NCBI RefSeq assembly: GCF_024124545.1
Contig: NZ_JAMXSF010000011.1
Location: 1-64,000, forward strand
Length of the DNA stretch: 64,000 nucleotides
Direction of reading: 5' to 3'
Source: Pseudoalteromonas sp. XMcav2-N
Lineage (GTDB): Bacteria; Pseudomonadota; Gammaproteobacteria; Enterobacterales; Alteromonadaceae
Shown: one piece after another, positions 54,957-64,000 of the stretch
Position numbering within the stretch: position 1 is the stretch's first letter
Layout of the letters: each line of letters begins with the position of its first letter
The notes under the pieces: generated by a model
The model's database searches: none
Told to the model about the DNA's origin: nothing
The model's input: only the letters and a program-made list of their open reading frames with translations
Position numbers and translations under genes: made by a program

Positions 54957-56072
54957 TTACTTACCTTTTTTATGTGCCGTAATGCGGATATCTGTACCTA
55001 TCGGTGTCATCTCTGTGAGCGTTAACTCTGTGACCTGGCTCATTGCCTGTAAAGGTGCACTGTTAAACAAGTCTTTGCCGTCTGTACCGATAATTTTAGG
55101 TGCCAGATAAATCAAATATTCATCAATCAGACCCTGCTGATGCATGGCCCCCGCTAAGGTCGCGCCGCCCTCGAGCCAGACCTGATTAATGTTTCGCTCG
55201 GCCAGAAACGCCAGCGCCGCGTGCAGGTCAATTTTACCAGCACAGGTCTTAATCTTAATTTGCTCTACGAAATGTGGCCAGTTGTGCTGATTATCAAGGT
55301 CTGAACGTAAAATAACGACTGGCGCGGTTATTTTAAACAGAGCCAGTTCCGGGTGAAGACGGTTTTGTGAGTCAATAATCACCCGAACGGGTTGACGCCA
55401 TTGCTCAACAGGTCGCTTGATATCGATCAGCTCTTCTGCGCGGACATTGAGCCGAGCATCATCCACCAGTACTGTATCAGCGCCCGTCAAAATTGCGCAA
55501 CTTTGCGCCCGCCCCAGCTGCACATCGCGTCGCGCCGCCGGTCCTGTGATCCATTTACTCTCGCCATTACCCAGAGCCGTTTTGCCATCCAGACTCGCAG
55601 CCAGCTTACAGATAACATAAGGCAGGCCTTGCTCCATCCGCTTTAAGAAACCTTTGTTAAGTGCCCGCGCCTGTTGTTCAAGTAGTCCCGAAGCTGTTTC
55701 TATCCCCGCGTCATTGAGCATCGCAAGTCCTCGTCCCGCAACTTCTGGGTTGGGGTCGACCATCGCAGCGATGACTTTACTGACGCCGGCTTCGATCAGG
55801 CCTTTTGCACATGGTGGTGTACGGCCATAGTGACTGCAGGGTTCAAGTGTTACGTAAGCCGTCGCGCCCTGAGCCTGCTCGGCAGCCTCTCGCAGAGCAT
55901 GCACTTCCGCATGTGGCTCACCGGCACGCAAGTGAAACCCTTCACCGACAATTTCGCCGTTATTAACTATCACACAGCCGACATTGGGGTTAGGTGTGGT
56001 CGTAAAACAGCCCTGTTTAGCCAACTCAATGGCGCGTGCCATAAAAGTACGATCGGCTTGTGTAAAACTCAT
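54957..56072 (-). CDS. ribD: Riboflavin biosynthesis deaminase/reductase
   Basis: The protein has 371 residues with two fused enzymes. The N-terminal zinc deaminase shows [18 protein letters not shown] and [20 protein letters not shown] (His and two Cys bind zinc, the Glu is catalytic). The C-terminal reductase shows [35 protein letters not shown] and [20 protein letters not shown]. They deaminate and then reduce the product of GTP cyclohydrolase II. Its start overlaps the nrdR stop by four bases. Confidence 0.96.
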   Translation of the reverse strand: MSFTQADRTFMARAIELAKQGCFTTTPNPNVGCVIVNNGEIVGEGFHLRAGEPHAEVHALREAAEQAQGATAYVTLEPCSHYGRTPPCAKGLIEAGVSKVIAAMVDPNPEVAGRGLAMLNDAGIETASGLLEQQARALNKGFLKRMEQGLPYVICKLAASLDGKTALGNGESKWITGPAARRDVQLGRAQSCAILTGADTVLVDDARLNVRAEELIDIKRPVEQWRQPVRVIIDSQNRLHPELALFKITAPVVILRSDLDNQHNWPHFVEQIKIKTCAGKIDLHAALAFLAERNINQVWLEGGATLAGAMHQQGLIDEYLIYLAPKIIGTDGKDLFNSAPLQAMSQVTELTLTEMTPIGTDIRITAHKKGK

Positions 56073-56521
56073 TCATCCCCCAGTCTGGCAATTTCTTCAC
56101 CAAACTCTTTCACATCTTCAAAGCAACGATACACCGAAGCAAAGCGCACATAGGCCACTTTATCGAGTTTTTTGAGCGCTTCCATAATACATTCACCCAC
56201 CAATTGACTGGGCACTTCTCGCTCACCGGTAGCACGCAATTGAGATTTTATTTGATGAACGACTTCTTCTATCTGCTCAGTGCTCACCGGGCGCTTTTCA
56301 AGCGCTCGATGCAAACCATTTTGCAGTTTATCTTCATTAAATGGTTCTCTGGAGCCATCTTGCTTGATCACTCTGGGCATCACCAACTCGGCCCCTTCAA
56401 ACGTGGTAAAACGCTCGTGACATAAAATACACTCACGTCGCCTGCGTACCTGGTGACCCGAGCCAACTAACCGTGAATCTATCACTTTGGTTTCTTTTGC
56501 CGTACAAAAAGGACAGTGCAT
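56069..56521 (-). CDS. nrdR: Transcriptional repressor NrdR
   Basis: The protein has 150 residues from the ATG at 56521 (E. coli 149). It senses ATP and dATP and represses ribonucleotide reductase genes. The zinc ribbon has Cys at 3, 6, 31 and 34 (HCPFC and CILCHERF). The ATP-cone domain begins at [20 protein letters not shown]. It is first in the nrdR-ribD-ribE-ribBA-ribH-nusB cluster. Confidence 0.95.
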   Translation of the reverse strand: MHCPFCTAKETKVIDSRLVGSGHQVRRRRECILCHERFTTFEGAELVMPRVIKQDGSREPFNEDKLQNGLHRALEKRPVSTEQIEEVVHQIKSQLRATGEREVPSQLVGECIMEALKKLDKVAYVRFASVYRCFEDVKEFGEEIARLGDE

Positions 56522-56631
56522 AAACACTCACTATGAAAAACTGACAAACGCCCAATCTGCGCTGGCAAGGTTACAACACAGCTTGGGTCAATTGTTGCCA
56601 GTATACCAAGATAGTGGCCATAGGTGCACAT

Positions 56632-56657
56632 AAAAAAAGGCTGCCAGAATGGCAGCC
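56632..56657 (-). terminator. Intrinsic terminator of glyA
   Basis: On the minus strand GGCTGCC and GGCAGCC enclose ATTCT, followed by seven T. It lies 30 bases after the glyA stop. Confidence 0.9.
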
Positions 56658-56686
56658 CTCTTGTGTATAACGTCGCGCGCTATTGC

Positions 56687-57943
56687 TTACGCGTATACAG
56701 GCAACTTAGCGCATATCGCTTTTACTTTTTCTTTCACCTGTGCCTGAACCGCTTCATCTTCGATGTTGTCCAGTACGTCACAGATCCAGCCAGCCAGTTC
56801 ACCCGCTTCTGCTTCTTTAAAGCCGCGACGTGTGATAGCTGGTGAACCAATACGCAAACCAGAAGTCACAAACGGAGAACGAGGGTCGTTTGGTACAGAG
56901 TTTTTGTTCACAGTGATGTTCGCACGGCCAAGCGCCGCATCCGCGTCTTTACCTGTGATGTCTTTGTCGATCAGATCAAGCAAGAACAAGTGGTTGTCAG
57001 TCTTACCTGAAACAACTTTGTAGCCACGCGCCTGAAGTACAGTAACCATTGCCTGTGCATTTTTTACCACTTGTGTCTGGTATGCTTTGAAGTCATCCTG
57101 CAAAGCTTCTTTGAATGCAACAGCTTTTGCTGCAATCACGTGACACAATGGACCACCCTGACCGCCCGGGAATACTGCACTGTTCAGTTTTTTATAGATA
57201 TCCGCATCACCACATGCTGACAGGATCAAACCACCACGAGGGCCTGCCAGTGTTTTGTGTGTCGTTGTCGTAACAACATGCGCATGTTGGATTGGGCTTG
57301 GGTAGATACCAGCCGCAACCAGACCCGCAACGTGTGCCATATCAACCAGCAGGTAAGCACCCACTTTGTCTGCGATTTCACGGAATTTAGCCCAGTCAAC
57401 AATACCTGAGTAGGCAGAGAAACCACCGATGATCATTTTCGGCTTGTGCTCCAGCGCCAGCGCTTCGACCTGTGCGTAGTCGATTTCGCCAGTCTCTTCG
57501 TTCAGGCCATACTGAACCGCATTGTAAGTTTTACCAGAGAAGTTCACGTGTGAACCATGTGTCAGGTGACCACCATGTGCCAGACTCATACCCAACACGG
57601 TATCATGCGGCTGAAGCAGCGCTTGGAATACCGCGGCATTTGCCTGAGAGCCCGCGTGTGGCTGAACGTTTGCATAATCACAGCCGAACAGCTCACATGC
57701 ACGGTCAATCGCCAGTTGCTCAACCACGTCAACGTGCTCACAGCCACCGTAATAACGCTTACCCGGATAACCTTCAGCATATTTGTTTGTTAACTGCGAC
57801 CCCTGAGCCTCTAGTACGCGTGGGCTACAGTAGTTTTCAGACGCGATAAGCTCAATGTGCTCTTCCTGACGAGTCGTTTCCGACTGGATCGCTTGAAATA
57901 GTTCAGGGTCAAAATCTGCAATATTCATGTTACGTTCTAACAT
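56687..57943 (-). CDS. glyA: Serine hydroxymethyltransferase
   Basis: The protein has 418 residues from the ATG at 57943 (AGGAG upstream; [20 protein letters not shown] is the usual start). It turns serine and tetrahydrofolate into glycine and methylene-tetrahydrofolate. The PLP-bearing Lys is in [20 protein letters not shown]. Other marks are [19 protein letters not shown] and [20 protein letters not shown]. It stands alone between two terminators. The 200-base AT-rich leader upstream probably holds regulatory sites such as PurR or MetR boxes, none of which I could assign. Confidence 0.96.
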   Translation of the reverse strand: MLERNMNIADFDPELFQAIQSETTRQEEHIELIASENYCSPRVLEAQGSQLTNKYAEGYPGKRYYGGCEHVDVVEQLAIDRACELFGCDYANVQPHAGSQANAAVFQALLQPHDTVLGMSLAHGGHLTHGSHVNFSGKTYNAVQYGLNEETGEIDYAQVEALALEHKPKMIIGGFSAYSGIVDWAKFREIADKVGAYLLVDMAHVAGLVAAGIYPSPIQHAHVVTTTTHKTLAGPRGGLILSACGDADIYKKLNSAVFPGGQGGPLCHVIAAKAVAFKEALQDDFKAYQTQVVKNAQAMVTVLQARGYKVVSGKTDNHLFLLDLIDKDITGKDADAALGRANITVNKNSVPNDPRSPFVTSGLRIGSPAITRRGFKEAEAGELAGWICDVLDNIEDEAVQAQVKEKVKAICAKLPVYA

Positions 57944-58144
57944 GGTGTCTCCTAGGTACACGTAAGATTGGTTTTTGAAGGCTTGATTGTACGCAAATTG
58001 CGGCCATTTGCCTATGAAATCGGCGTGAGCCTATTTAATCAAGGATTGAATTTATTTCACAGTGTTTGGGGGATGATATTTTTTTATTTAAACATTTATA
58101 TTTCTTATTAAAAGTCAAACATACATTTTAAATTGAAATCTATG

Positions 58145-58187
58145 AAAACTCCCCTACAGACGGCTTGACCGCCATCAAATAGGGGAG
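58145..58187 (-). terminator. Terminator of the thr operon
   Basis: CTCCCCTA and TAGGGGAG form an 8-bp stem with a smaller inner stem. On the minus strand TTTTC follows. It lies 12 bases after the thrC stop. Confidence 0.8.
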
Positions 58188-58198
58188 CTGGGTGTTCA

Positions 58199-59485
58199 TC
58201 AACGCGTCAGGCGTGCCAGCACAGCATCTTTTAAAGCGCTATAATCGGCCGACAAAGGCTCTGCCAGGCAGGGCTTCTCAAGGGCGTTTGCCAGTGCTTC
58301 AGGCATTTCAATTGCCTGACCCAACACAGCTTCCACCGTCTCCCGAAATTTCGCTGGGTGTGCTGTCGCCAGAAAAATCCCCGTATCACCGGGTTGTCCA
58401 TCGACAGTGAGCCCTTCGTAAGCGATGGCTGTATGAGGTTCTGTCACATATCCGGCTTTAGCAACCTGACGCATCACTTCCTGCGTTCTCTCCTCAGACA
58501 CCGAACGTGAATAAAACTCATCTTTAGGAAAGTACCCATGATCTAACATCGATTCTACACGAGGCCAATTATTAGGTTTACTCACATCCATTGCGTTAGA
58601 GATGGACTCTAAAGTAGCGTTGGGCTGCCACTGACCTGACGCAATATATCGTGGTACGGTATCATTTTGATTAGTCGTTGCACTCAGGCGCTTGACTGGC
58701 AAACCCAAAGCAGCGGCAATCATTGCAGCACACACGTTGCCGAAATTACCGCTGGGCACAGAAACATGAACCTTGTCTCGCTGAGCCGATGTAAGTTGGG
58801 CAAATGCTTCAAAGTAGTAGCATACCTGCGCCAGTAAACGGCTAATATTAATTGAATTAGCTGAGTTCAAACCTAAAGCTTGTTTAAGCTCATCATCCAG
58901 AAAGGCTTGTTTTACCAATGCCTGACAATCATCAAAACTGCCCTCTACCGCATAACAATGGATATTCTCACCCAAGGTGGTGAACAGCTTTTGCTGTGCC
59001 AGAGAAATCTTGCCCTGAGGATAGAGGATCACCACGTCGACATTGGCCATTTGATAAAAAGCGTGCGCTACCGCAGCGCCTGTATCGCCGCTGGTTGCAG
59101 TCAAAATTGTCACCCGCTCCCCCTGGCTGAAGGCGCCGATGCACTGTGCCATAAAGCGACCGCCAAAGTCCTTAAACGCCAGCGTCGGGCCGTGAAAGAG
59201 CTCCAGACAGTATTTATTTTCTTCAACTTGAACCAAGCGGGCAGGAAAATCAAATGCCTGCTCGCACATACTTTGCAATGAATCCAGCGGTAATTCATCT
59301 CCTATCAGGTGCTTCAACAGAGTCGCACTGCGTTGTGCAAACGGCTGCGCCAGCAAGCCATCGATGTCATCCAGGGGCGTCAATTCAGTAGGGAAGAATA
59401 CCCCCTGATTTCGACCCAGACCCGTTTTAACCGCTTCGATAAAGGATACCACCTGAGTATCGTCTTTTAAGTTTACCAGTTTCAT
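58199..59485 (-). CDS. thrC: Threonine synthase
   Basis: The protein has 428 residues (E. coli 428). It converts phosphohomoserine to threonine with PLP. The PLP Lys is in GPTLAFKDFGGRFMAQCIG, and the phosphate-binding ILTATSGDTGAAVAHAF and VSVPSGNFGNVCAAMIAAAL follow. It is the last gene of the operon, one base after thrB. Confidence 0.96.
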   Translation of the reverse strand: MKLVNLKDDTQVVSFIEAVKTGLGRNQGVFFPTELTPLDDIDGLLAQPFAQRSATLLKHLIGDELPLDSLQSMCEQAFDFPARLVQVEENKYCLELFHGPTLAFKDFGGRFMAQCIGAFSQGERVTILTATSGDTGAAVAHAFYQMANVDVVILYPQGKISLAQQKLFTTLGENIHCYAVEGSFDDCQALVKQAFLDDELKQALGLNSANSINISRLLAQVCYYFEAFAQLTSAQRDKVHVSVPSGNFGNVCAAMIAAALGLPVKRLSATTNQNDTVPRYIASGQWQPNATLESISNAMDVSKPNNWPRVESMLDHGYFPKDEFYSRSVSEERTQEVMRQVAKAGYVTEPHTAIAYEGLTVDGQPGDTGIFLATAHPAKFRETVEAVLGQAIEMPEALANALEKPCLAEPLSADYSALKDAVLARLTR

Positions 59486-59486
59486 C

Positions 59487-60425
59487 CTACTCTCCGTCCT
59501 TTATTTCTCTTGTACCTTGTGGGTCTATTCGGCAAATATGGCTGAAGCCATGTTCATTCAAATAATGTTGTTGCAACCATAACTGACAGCGTTGCGCGTC
59601 CTGCTCATTTGCGCACAAAGCAAACAGGGTAGGCCCGGCTCCAGAAATGCTCACAGTGAGTGCGCCCAGTTCTGGCAAACTCAACTTCGCCTCGGCATAC
59701 CCCTTAATTAAAGGTGCCCGATAAGGCTCAGCTATATCATCACGCATCAAAGTGAGCGCGGCATCAAATCTGTGCTGTGCCATCAGTAAAGTAAAGGTAC
59801 TCAAACGCTGGGCAAACTCCACCGCATCATGAGAGGCCAGTTGCGACGGTAAAACGGCTCTGGCCGCAGCAGTATTCAAAGCGAACCCTGGGTAAGCCAC
59901 CACCAGCCGCCAGCGGTCATCAACAGGCAAACTCAGGGCTCTGTCTGGTACCAGTTCAGCAGTTAACTGCAATCCACCCAGATAACAGGGAGTGATATTG
60001 TCGTAATGACGCGCACCGCTGACCTTCCCCTCAAAATCAGCCATCAACTCAATCATCTGCGTTTGAGACAAGCGGGTCTGTGCAAACGCATCCAGAGCTG
60101 CAAATGTCGCTACCACAGAGCAGGCACTGGAACCCAAGCCGGACCCTATGGGTAAGCGCTTTTCTAATGTCAGTTTAACACTGGGCATATCTGCAGCGAC
60201 ATGCGCTCTAAAGTGTACCAGGCACTGATAAGCCAGATTCTCCTCAGCTGCCGACGGGAGCTTAGTTGCGTAGGGCCCGACACATTCAAAACAGTCTTGT
60301 TCAGCAGCTTCTGCGCTAACCACATCCCCCAGTAAAGTCCCATCAAGCGGCGCAATCGCGGCACCTAAAGAATCAAAACCGACGCAAAAGTTACCAATAG
60401 ATGCCGGTGCAAAAAATCGTTTCAT
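59487..60425 (-). CDS. thrB: Homoserine kinase
   Basis: The protein has 312 residues. A GHMP kinase with the ATP loop PIGSGLGSSACSVVATFAAL, it phosphorylates homoserine. The N-terminal APASIGNFCVGFDSLGAAIA and the C-terminal GALTVSISGAGPTLFALC are family marks. It lies nine bases after thrA. Confidence 0.95.
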   Translation of the reverse strand: MKRFFAPASIGNFCVGFDSLGAAIAPLDGTLLGDVVSAEAAEQDCFECVGPYATKLPSAAEENLAYQCLVHFRAHVAADMPSVKLTLEKRLPIGSGLGSSACSVVATFAALDAFAQTRLSQTQMIELMADFEGKVSGARHYDNITPCYLGGLQLTAELVPDRALSLPVDDRWRLVVAYPGFALNTAAARAVLPSQLASHDAVEFAQRLSTFTLLMAQHRFDAALTLMRDDIAEPYRAPLIKGYAEAKLSLPELGALTVSISGAGPTLFALCANEQDAQRCQLWLQQHYLNEHGFSHICRIDPQGTREIKDGE

Positions 60426-60434
60426 AACCCTCTC

Positions 60435-62852
60435 CTAGCGCGTCAGAGTCTTTAAAATATCGGCAAATACGCCAGCAGCTGTGACTTCAGCCCCGGCACC
60501 ATAACCCCGGATCACAAAAGGTTTTGGCTGATAATACTGGCTCAGTATTGCAAGGGCGTTTTCCCCGTCACGAATGTCTGACAACGCGTGCGCTTTATCG
60601 ACGGCCTCAATGCCAACCCGGCAGCGCCCCCCCTCAATCGTGCCAACATAACGCAGTACTTTTCCGTCACTGGCAGCACTGTCAATACGATCCGCAAATG
60701 CTCCATCCTGCTCATGTAATCTCGTCATAAACTCATCGACCGAGCTACCTGCTGCAAAGTCAACGGGTACCACGGGCTCGACTTCGATATCTGACAACTC
60801 CAGCGCCAGTCCGGACTCACGAGCGATAATAAGCAGCTTACGCGCCACGTCCGTACCTGACAGGTCATCTCGCGGATCCGGCTCAGTAAAACCGCTTTGT
60901 TTTGCTTTGGCTGTGGCTTCGGACAGACTCAGGCCGTCCTCCAGTTCACCGAAAATGTAGGACAGAGAACCCGACAGAATGCCACTGAAAGACAGCAATT
61001 CATCGCCTGCGCCGAAGAGTAGTTGCAGATTGTCCAGAACCGGCAAACCGGCCCCCACATTCGTTTCATATAAAAAGCGTCGGCCCTTCTGCTGCGCCAC
61101 CTGCTGTAATGCCTGATAATAACTGTAGTCACTGGTGTTGGCTTTTTTGTTCGCCGCCACAACATGGAACCCGGCCGCAAGAAAATCGTGATACTGGTCG
61201 GCCAATTGCTGAGACGAACTACAATCTACGATTACAGGGTTGATCAAATGATTACAGCGTACAAACGCTTCCAGGCTGGCCAGCTCAAAGCCCTGCTCGG
61301 CATCCGCAAGTGCTTGTTGCCAACTATCAAAAGGAACGCCCTGCTCATTCAGATAACAGTGCTTTGAATTGGCCACGCCGTAGAGATTCAGTTTAATGTT
61401 GCGCTCTGCAAGCCAGGTTTGCTGGCGCTGCAGTTGTGCAATGAGTTCAGTGCCCACCAGGCCGCAGCCCAGCAAAAACACATCGATGGACGGAACATGA
61501 GTAAAGAAGTTTTCATGGCATACTTTAACCGCATCCTGACACAACTCCCCCTGGATCACGGCTGAAATAGCACTTTCAGTTGAGTCCTGAGCAATTGCCA
61601 CAATATTCACCTGGGCCTGTGCCAGTGAGGCAAAAAACTTTGCAGCCAACCCTTTATGTGACTTCATGTTATCGCCCACCAGGGTGACAATCGCCAACGA
61701 TCGGCGTACTTCTATCGGCTCAATCAGTTGCGCCTGCATCTCCAGTTCAAAGGCACTTTGTAGCGCCTGCAACGCCAACGACAAGTCTTGCTCATGAACA
61801 CAAAAGCTGATGCTAAATTCACAGGAAGACTGAGTGATCAATACAATTGAGACATTGTCTTTGGCCAATGCCGAAAACACCCTGGCAGCCATCCCCACTT
61901 TACCTTTCATGCCCGGGCCAGAGACCGTCAACATAGCCAGTTTATCTAAGCTGGATAACGCTTTAACGGGTTCATCGCCGCCACCTTGTGCCGCTATCAC
62001 TGAGCCTGGTAACTCGGGAGCATGGGTATTTTTAATCTCACAAGGTACGCCTGCCTTAGCACAAGGTAAGATCGTTTTCGGGTGCAAGACTTTGGCGCCA
62101 AAATACGACAGTTCCATGGCTTCTTTGTATGATAAGCGATTTACTTTTGTGGCTTTTTTAATCAGTCGAGGGTCTGCGCTGTATACCCCATCTACATCAG
62201 TCCAGATTTGGCAGACGCTAGCCTGAATACACGCAGCAGCAATGGCAGCAGAATAGTCTGAGCCGTTGCGCCCCAAAGTCGTTAACTCGCCTGCACCATT
62301 GCGGCCAGTAAAACCGGGCATAATATAGAAGTTTGCAGAGTGCGCTTTGAGCTGCGCCGCAAAACACGCGCGGCTATCGTCAAGCAAGGCTTCAGCATCC
62401 AGATAAACATCGTTGGTTACAATGCAGTCTGTCGCCTCAAGATAGCAGGCTTTGTCCGTGCCAAGCATAGCCACCATTAACGCAACACTCACCCGTTCAC
62501 CAAAACTGATCACATAAGCCTGAATCGCATCGGGACACTGTTTGAGCAGCTTAACACCAGCTAGCTTGTCAGCCAGCGCAGCAAAATCTGGCCATTGAGT
62601 CACTTGGTTGAATTCAGCTTCAACCTGTACTTTCAATCCATCCAGGCGTTCTGTCAGGGCATCCCATTGTAGGTTGTAATCTAGTCCTTGGCGTGCCAGC
62701 TCACACAACTCGACCAACTTATCCGTTACACCACCTGGTGCAGATAGAACCACTAAGGCCTCGTAATTACCCTGAGTCAGGATCAGCTCCCGTACTCGTT
62801 GCAGACAGGCGTAGTCGGCCAGGGATGACCCACCAAACTTCAATACTTGCAT
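60435..62852 (-). CDS. thrA: Bifunctional aspartokinase I / homoserine dehydrogenase I
   Basis: The protein has 805 residues from the ATG at 62852 with GAGGAAAA upstream (E. coli 820). The N-terminal kinase starts VLKFGGSSLADY and has GFTGRNGAGELTTLGRNGSD. Two ACT domains (about 310-450) give threonine feedback, including MLTVSGPGMKGKVGMAARVF. The dehydrogenase has the NAD loop VFLLGCGLVGTELIAQL and the catalytic NVGAGLPVLDNLQ and FTEPDPRDDLSGTDVARKLL. It catalyses the first and third steps from aspartate to threonine. Expression should follow the leader attenuator. Confidence 0.96.
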   Translation of the reverse strand: MQVLKFGGSSLADYACLQRVRELILTQGNYEALVVLSAPGGVTDKLVELCELARQGLDYNLQWDALTERLDGLKVQVEAEFNQVTQWPDFAALADKLAGVKLLKQCPDAIQAYVISFGERVSVALMVAMLGTDKACYLEATDCIVTNDVYLDAEALLDDSRACFAAQLKAHSANFYIMPGFTGRNGAGELTTLGRNGSDYSAAIAAACIQASVCQIWTDVDGVYSADPRLIKKATKVNRLSYKEAMELSYFGAKVLHPKTILPCAKAGVPCEIKNTHAPELPGSVIAAQGGGDEPVKALSSLDKLAMLTVSGPGMKGKVGMAARVFSALAKDNVSIVLITQSSCEFSISFCVHEQDLSLALQALQSAFELEMQAQLIEPIEVRRSLAIVTLVGDNMKSHKGLAAKFFASLAQAQVNIVAIAQDSTESAISAVIQGELCQDAVKVCHENFFTHVPSIDVFLLGCGLVGTELIAQLQRQQTWLAERNIKLNLYGVANSKHCYLNEQGVPFDSWQQALADAEQGFELASLEAFVRCNHLINPVIVDCSSSQQLADQYHDFLAAGFHVVAANKKANTSDYSYYQALQQVAQQKGRRFLYETNVGAGLPVLDNLQLLFGAGDELLSFSGILSGSLSYIFGELEDGLSLSEATAKAKQSGFTEPDPRDDLSGTDVARKLLIIARESGLALELSDIEVEPVVPVDFAAGSSVDEFMTRLHEQDGAFADRIDSAASDGKVLRYVGTIEGGRCRVGIEAVDKAHALSDIRDGENALAILSQYYQPKPFVIRGYGAGAEVTAAGVFADILKTLTR

Positions 62853-62876
62853 GTTTATTTTCCTCATTCCAAAAAC

Positions 62877-62915
62877 AAAAAAAAGGCCTGTGCTCGAAGT
62901 GAGCACAGGCCTTTT
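62877..62915 (-). terminator. Attenuator hairpin of the thr operon
   Basis: On the minus strand AAGGCCTGTGCTC and GAGCACAGGCCTT form a 13-bp or longer stem over ACTTC, followed by eight or more T. It lies between the leader peptide stop and thrA, the place of a classical attenuator. Confidence 0.92.
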
Positions 62916-62938
62916 CTAAAACGCACCGACCTATGCCA

Positions 62939-62995
62939 CTATCCCGTTAGGATGGTGGTGGTAATAATGGTCGTGGTGTTAATAATCTTTTTCAT
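62939..62995 (-). CDS. thrL: thr operon leader peptide
   Basis: The 18-codon frame reads MKKIINTTTIITTTILTG and ends in TAG. Seven Thr and five Ile codons make ribosome stalling sensitive to both charged tRNAs, as for E. coli thrL. A terminator hairpin follows at 62877-62915. When threonine or isoleucine runs short, stalling here would favour read-through into thrA. The promoter should lie just upstream. A TTGACA (about 63020) is present, but no -10 box fits it well. Confidence 0.9.
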   Translation of the reverse strand: MKKIINTTTIITTTILTG

Positions 62996-63189
62996 AGACT
63001 TTAGACTGCCTGAACATTCAATAAACTGTCAAGCACAAAAATCTAATTTGCGGGGTAAAAATCTATGCAAAAAACTCAAGTTGTGAACAGCAATGAGCAA
63101 AATCTATGTTGGAATGAGTCGGACACTGATGTAGTAAGCGAACAGACGAGTGTAAACAAATACATTAAATGTTTACAAATAAGCGGAGG

Positions 63190-63555
63190 TTAGCGGATCC
63201 CGAAGCGACTAAGGGTTGCCTGCAAAGCTTCCGGTTTAACCGGCTTTTCTAAAAATTCGAGTGCACCCAGTTTGGCCACCCGCGCCTTCATTTCACCTTG
63301 AATATCAGCAGAAATAACCACCACATAGGTTTCTATCACCTGCCGTTTAATGGCCTCCAGCACCGCAATACCATCCATTTCCGGCATGGTCAGGTCAAGA
63401 CAGACTAAATCGATGTGGCGTGTCGCCAGCACATCGAGTGCTTCGCGCCCGTTAGTGGCCTGACAAATATCGGCATCCAGCATACCGCTTAGACAGCGGA
63501 TCACTTGTTTGCGGGCAACGACTGAATCGTCACAAACTAATACAGAGTAGCTCAT
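63190..63555 (-). CDS. Stand-alone CheY-like response regulator receiver
   Basis: The protein has 121 residues from the ATG at 63555; the longer frame to 63663 is not typical. The phosphoacceptor Asp is in HIDLVCLDLTMPEMDGIAVL (near residue 53). The acidic pair is in VLVCDDS, the switch Ser in VVISADIQ and the Lys in FLEKPVKPEAL. There is no output domain, so it signals by protein contact. It is divergent from a membrane sensor gene 217 bases away, a likely partner. Confidence 0.88.
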   Translation of the reverse strand: MSYSVLVCDDSVVARKQVIRCLSGMLDADICQATNGREALDVLATRHIDLVCLDLTMPEMDGIAVLEAIKRQVIETYVVVISADIQGEMKARVAKLGALEFLEKPVKPEALQATLSRFGIR

Positions 63556-63772
63556 AGGGTGAATTGTCAAATAATCTTTATTGTTCTGATCTGGGATAAA
63601 GGTTATTGTTGTGATTAAACTTATAACATAATAATCCTCGTCCAGTAAGTGGCAGAGGAACAAATTCCTTGCGATATCAGATTGAGATTAATATTTATTT
63701 TTAGCACTTTATTGGCTAACTTTAAGTGTATTAAACGCGCACAAACCCGTTGTTAGGAGCAAAGAACACTTC

Positions 63773-64000
63773 ATGCTGCAAAAAAGTCTGTCAAAGAAGC
63801 TGCTCACAAACGTCTTGTCGGTTTACTTTTTGCTTACCTTCGTCGTTACCTGTGGACAGGTGGTCGCTGAGTATGTCAATACCAAGGACTATATTCGCAA
63901 CGAGTTAACCATGCTGCAAAAAACCTTTAGTCGCAGTCTGACTCGGGCGATATGGGAGCTCAACACCAAACAAACCGTCACGACCGCTGAAGGTTTATTG
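63773..64000 (+). CDS. N-terminus of a membrane sensor protein (cut by window edge)
   Basis: 76 codons are visible, from the ATG at 63773 with AGGAG upstream, and the frame runs off the right end. A basic start (MLQKSLSKKLLTNV) leads into a membrane segment (LSVYFLLTFVVTCGQVVAEY) and the opening of a periplasmic domain (LQKTFSRSLTRAIWELNTKQ). That periplasmic pattern is typical of sensor kinases and GGDEF proteins of marine gammaproteobacteria. The output domain is outside the window, so kinase versus cyclase cannot be decided. Confidence 0.65.
   Translation, partial: MLQKSLSKKLLTNVLSVYFLLTFVVTCGQVVAEYVNTKDYIRNELTMLQKTFSRSLTRAIWELNTKQTVTTAEGLL

Noticed and set aside
57962..58140. PurR operator before glyA
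   Set aside because: ACGCAA is present but the second half does not match the operator.
62998..63025. Full sigma-70 promoter for thrL using TTGACA at about 63020
   Set aside because: The nearest -10-like hexamer is 21 bases away and would leave almost no leader, so I do not call the promoter.

Overview
This window reads as a chromosomal segment of a marine gammaproteobacterium, most probably Pseudoalteromonas or a close relative. Gene content and order support this: dnaQ, rnhA, yafS, gloB and mltD are neighbours, followed by yqcA-truC-yqcC and the DUF3549/DUF3301 pair. The window also carries tamA-tamB, radD, an H-NS protein, nrdR-rib-nusB-thiL-pgpA, glyA and an attenuated thrABC operon, plus NavBac-type sodium channel and Tat-secreted genes typical of marine species. 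No similarity search was run. Family names rest on motifs and length, and the genus is an inference.

Region 1 (1-22400) is accessory. It holds an XRE regulator, a double-glycine leader peptide gene and a membrane protein in tandem (370-1441); an IS66 transposase tail; an ECF sigma operon; a lysE-type exporter gene broken by one stop codon; a cupin; an esterase lipoprotein; a Tat beta-helix protein; a sodium channel; a second small leader peptide with its own promoter (12167-12393); a periplasmic binding protein; a SpoU methyltransferase; an FAD oxidase; a serine hydrolase lipoprotein; and several small families of unknown function.

Region 2 (22641-23425) is a tandem array of seven identical tRNA-Asp(GUC) genes. 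Region 3 (23533-32487) is core: a TIGR03503 protein, DNA polymerase III epsilon, RNase HI, a methyltransferase, glyoxalase II, MltD, flavodoxin, TruC, YqcC and two DUF proteins.

Region 4 (32612-33697) has no protein gene and is the most interesting part. Eight copies of a 79-bp unit lie inside a roughly 950-nt region. Read on the minus strand, it shows about 67 GGA triplets, many in hairpin loops. It ends in an intrinsic terminator on that strand and has a GacA/UvrY-type palindrome upstream. I read it as a very large CsrB-like RNA that would sequester CsrA.

Region 5 (33693-47337) holds a GNAT enzyme, DUF2789, a Zn-ribbon protein, Syd, QueF, a cyclophilin, a binding protein, TamB/TamA, RraB, RadD (apparent ATT start) and H-NS. 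Region 6 (47538-62995, minus strand) holds a propeller-GGDEF sensor, the nrdR-ribD-ribE-ribBX-ribH-nusB-thiL-pgpA cluster, glyA, and thrABC with leader peptide and attenuator. The window ends with a stand-alone CheY-like receiver and, divergently, the start of a membrane sensor cut by the window edge.
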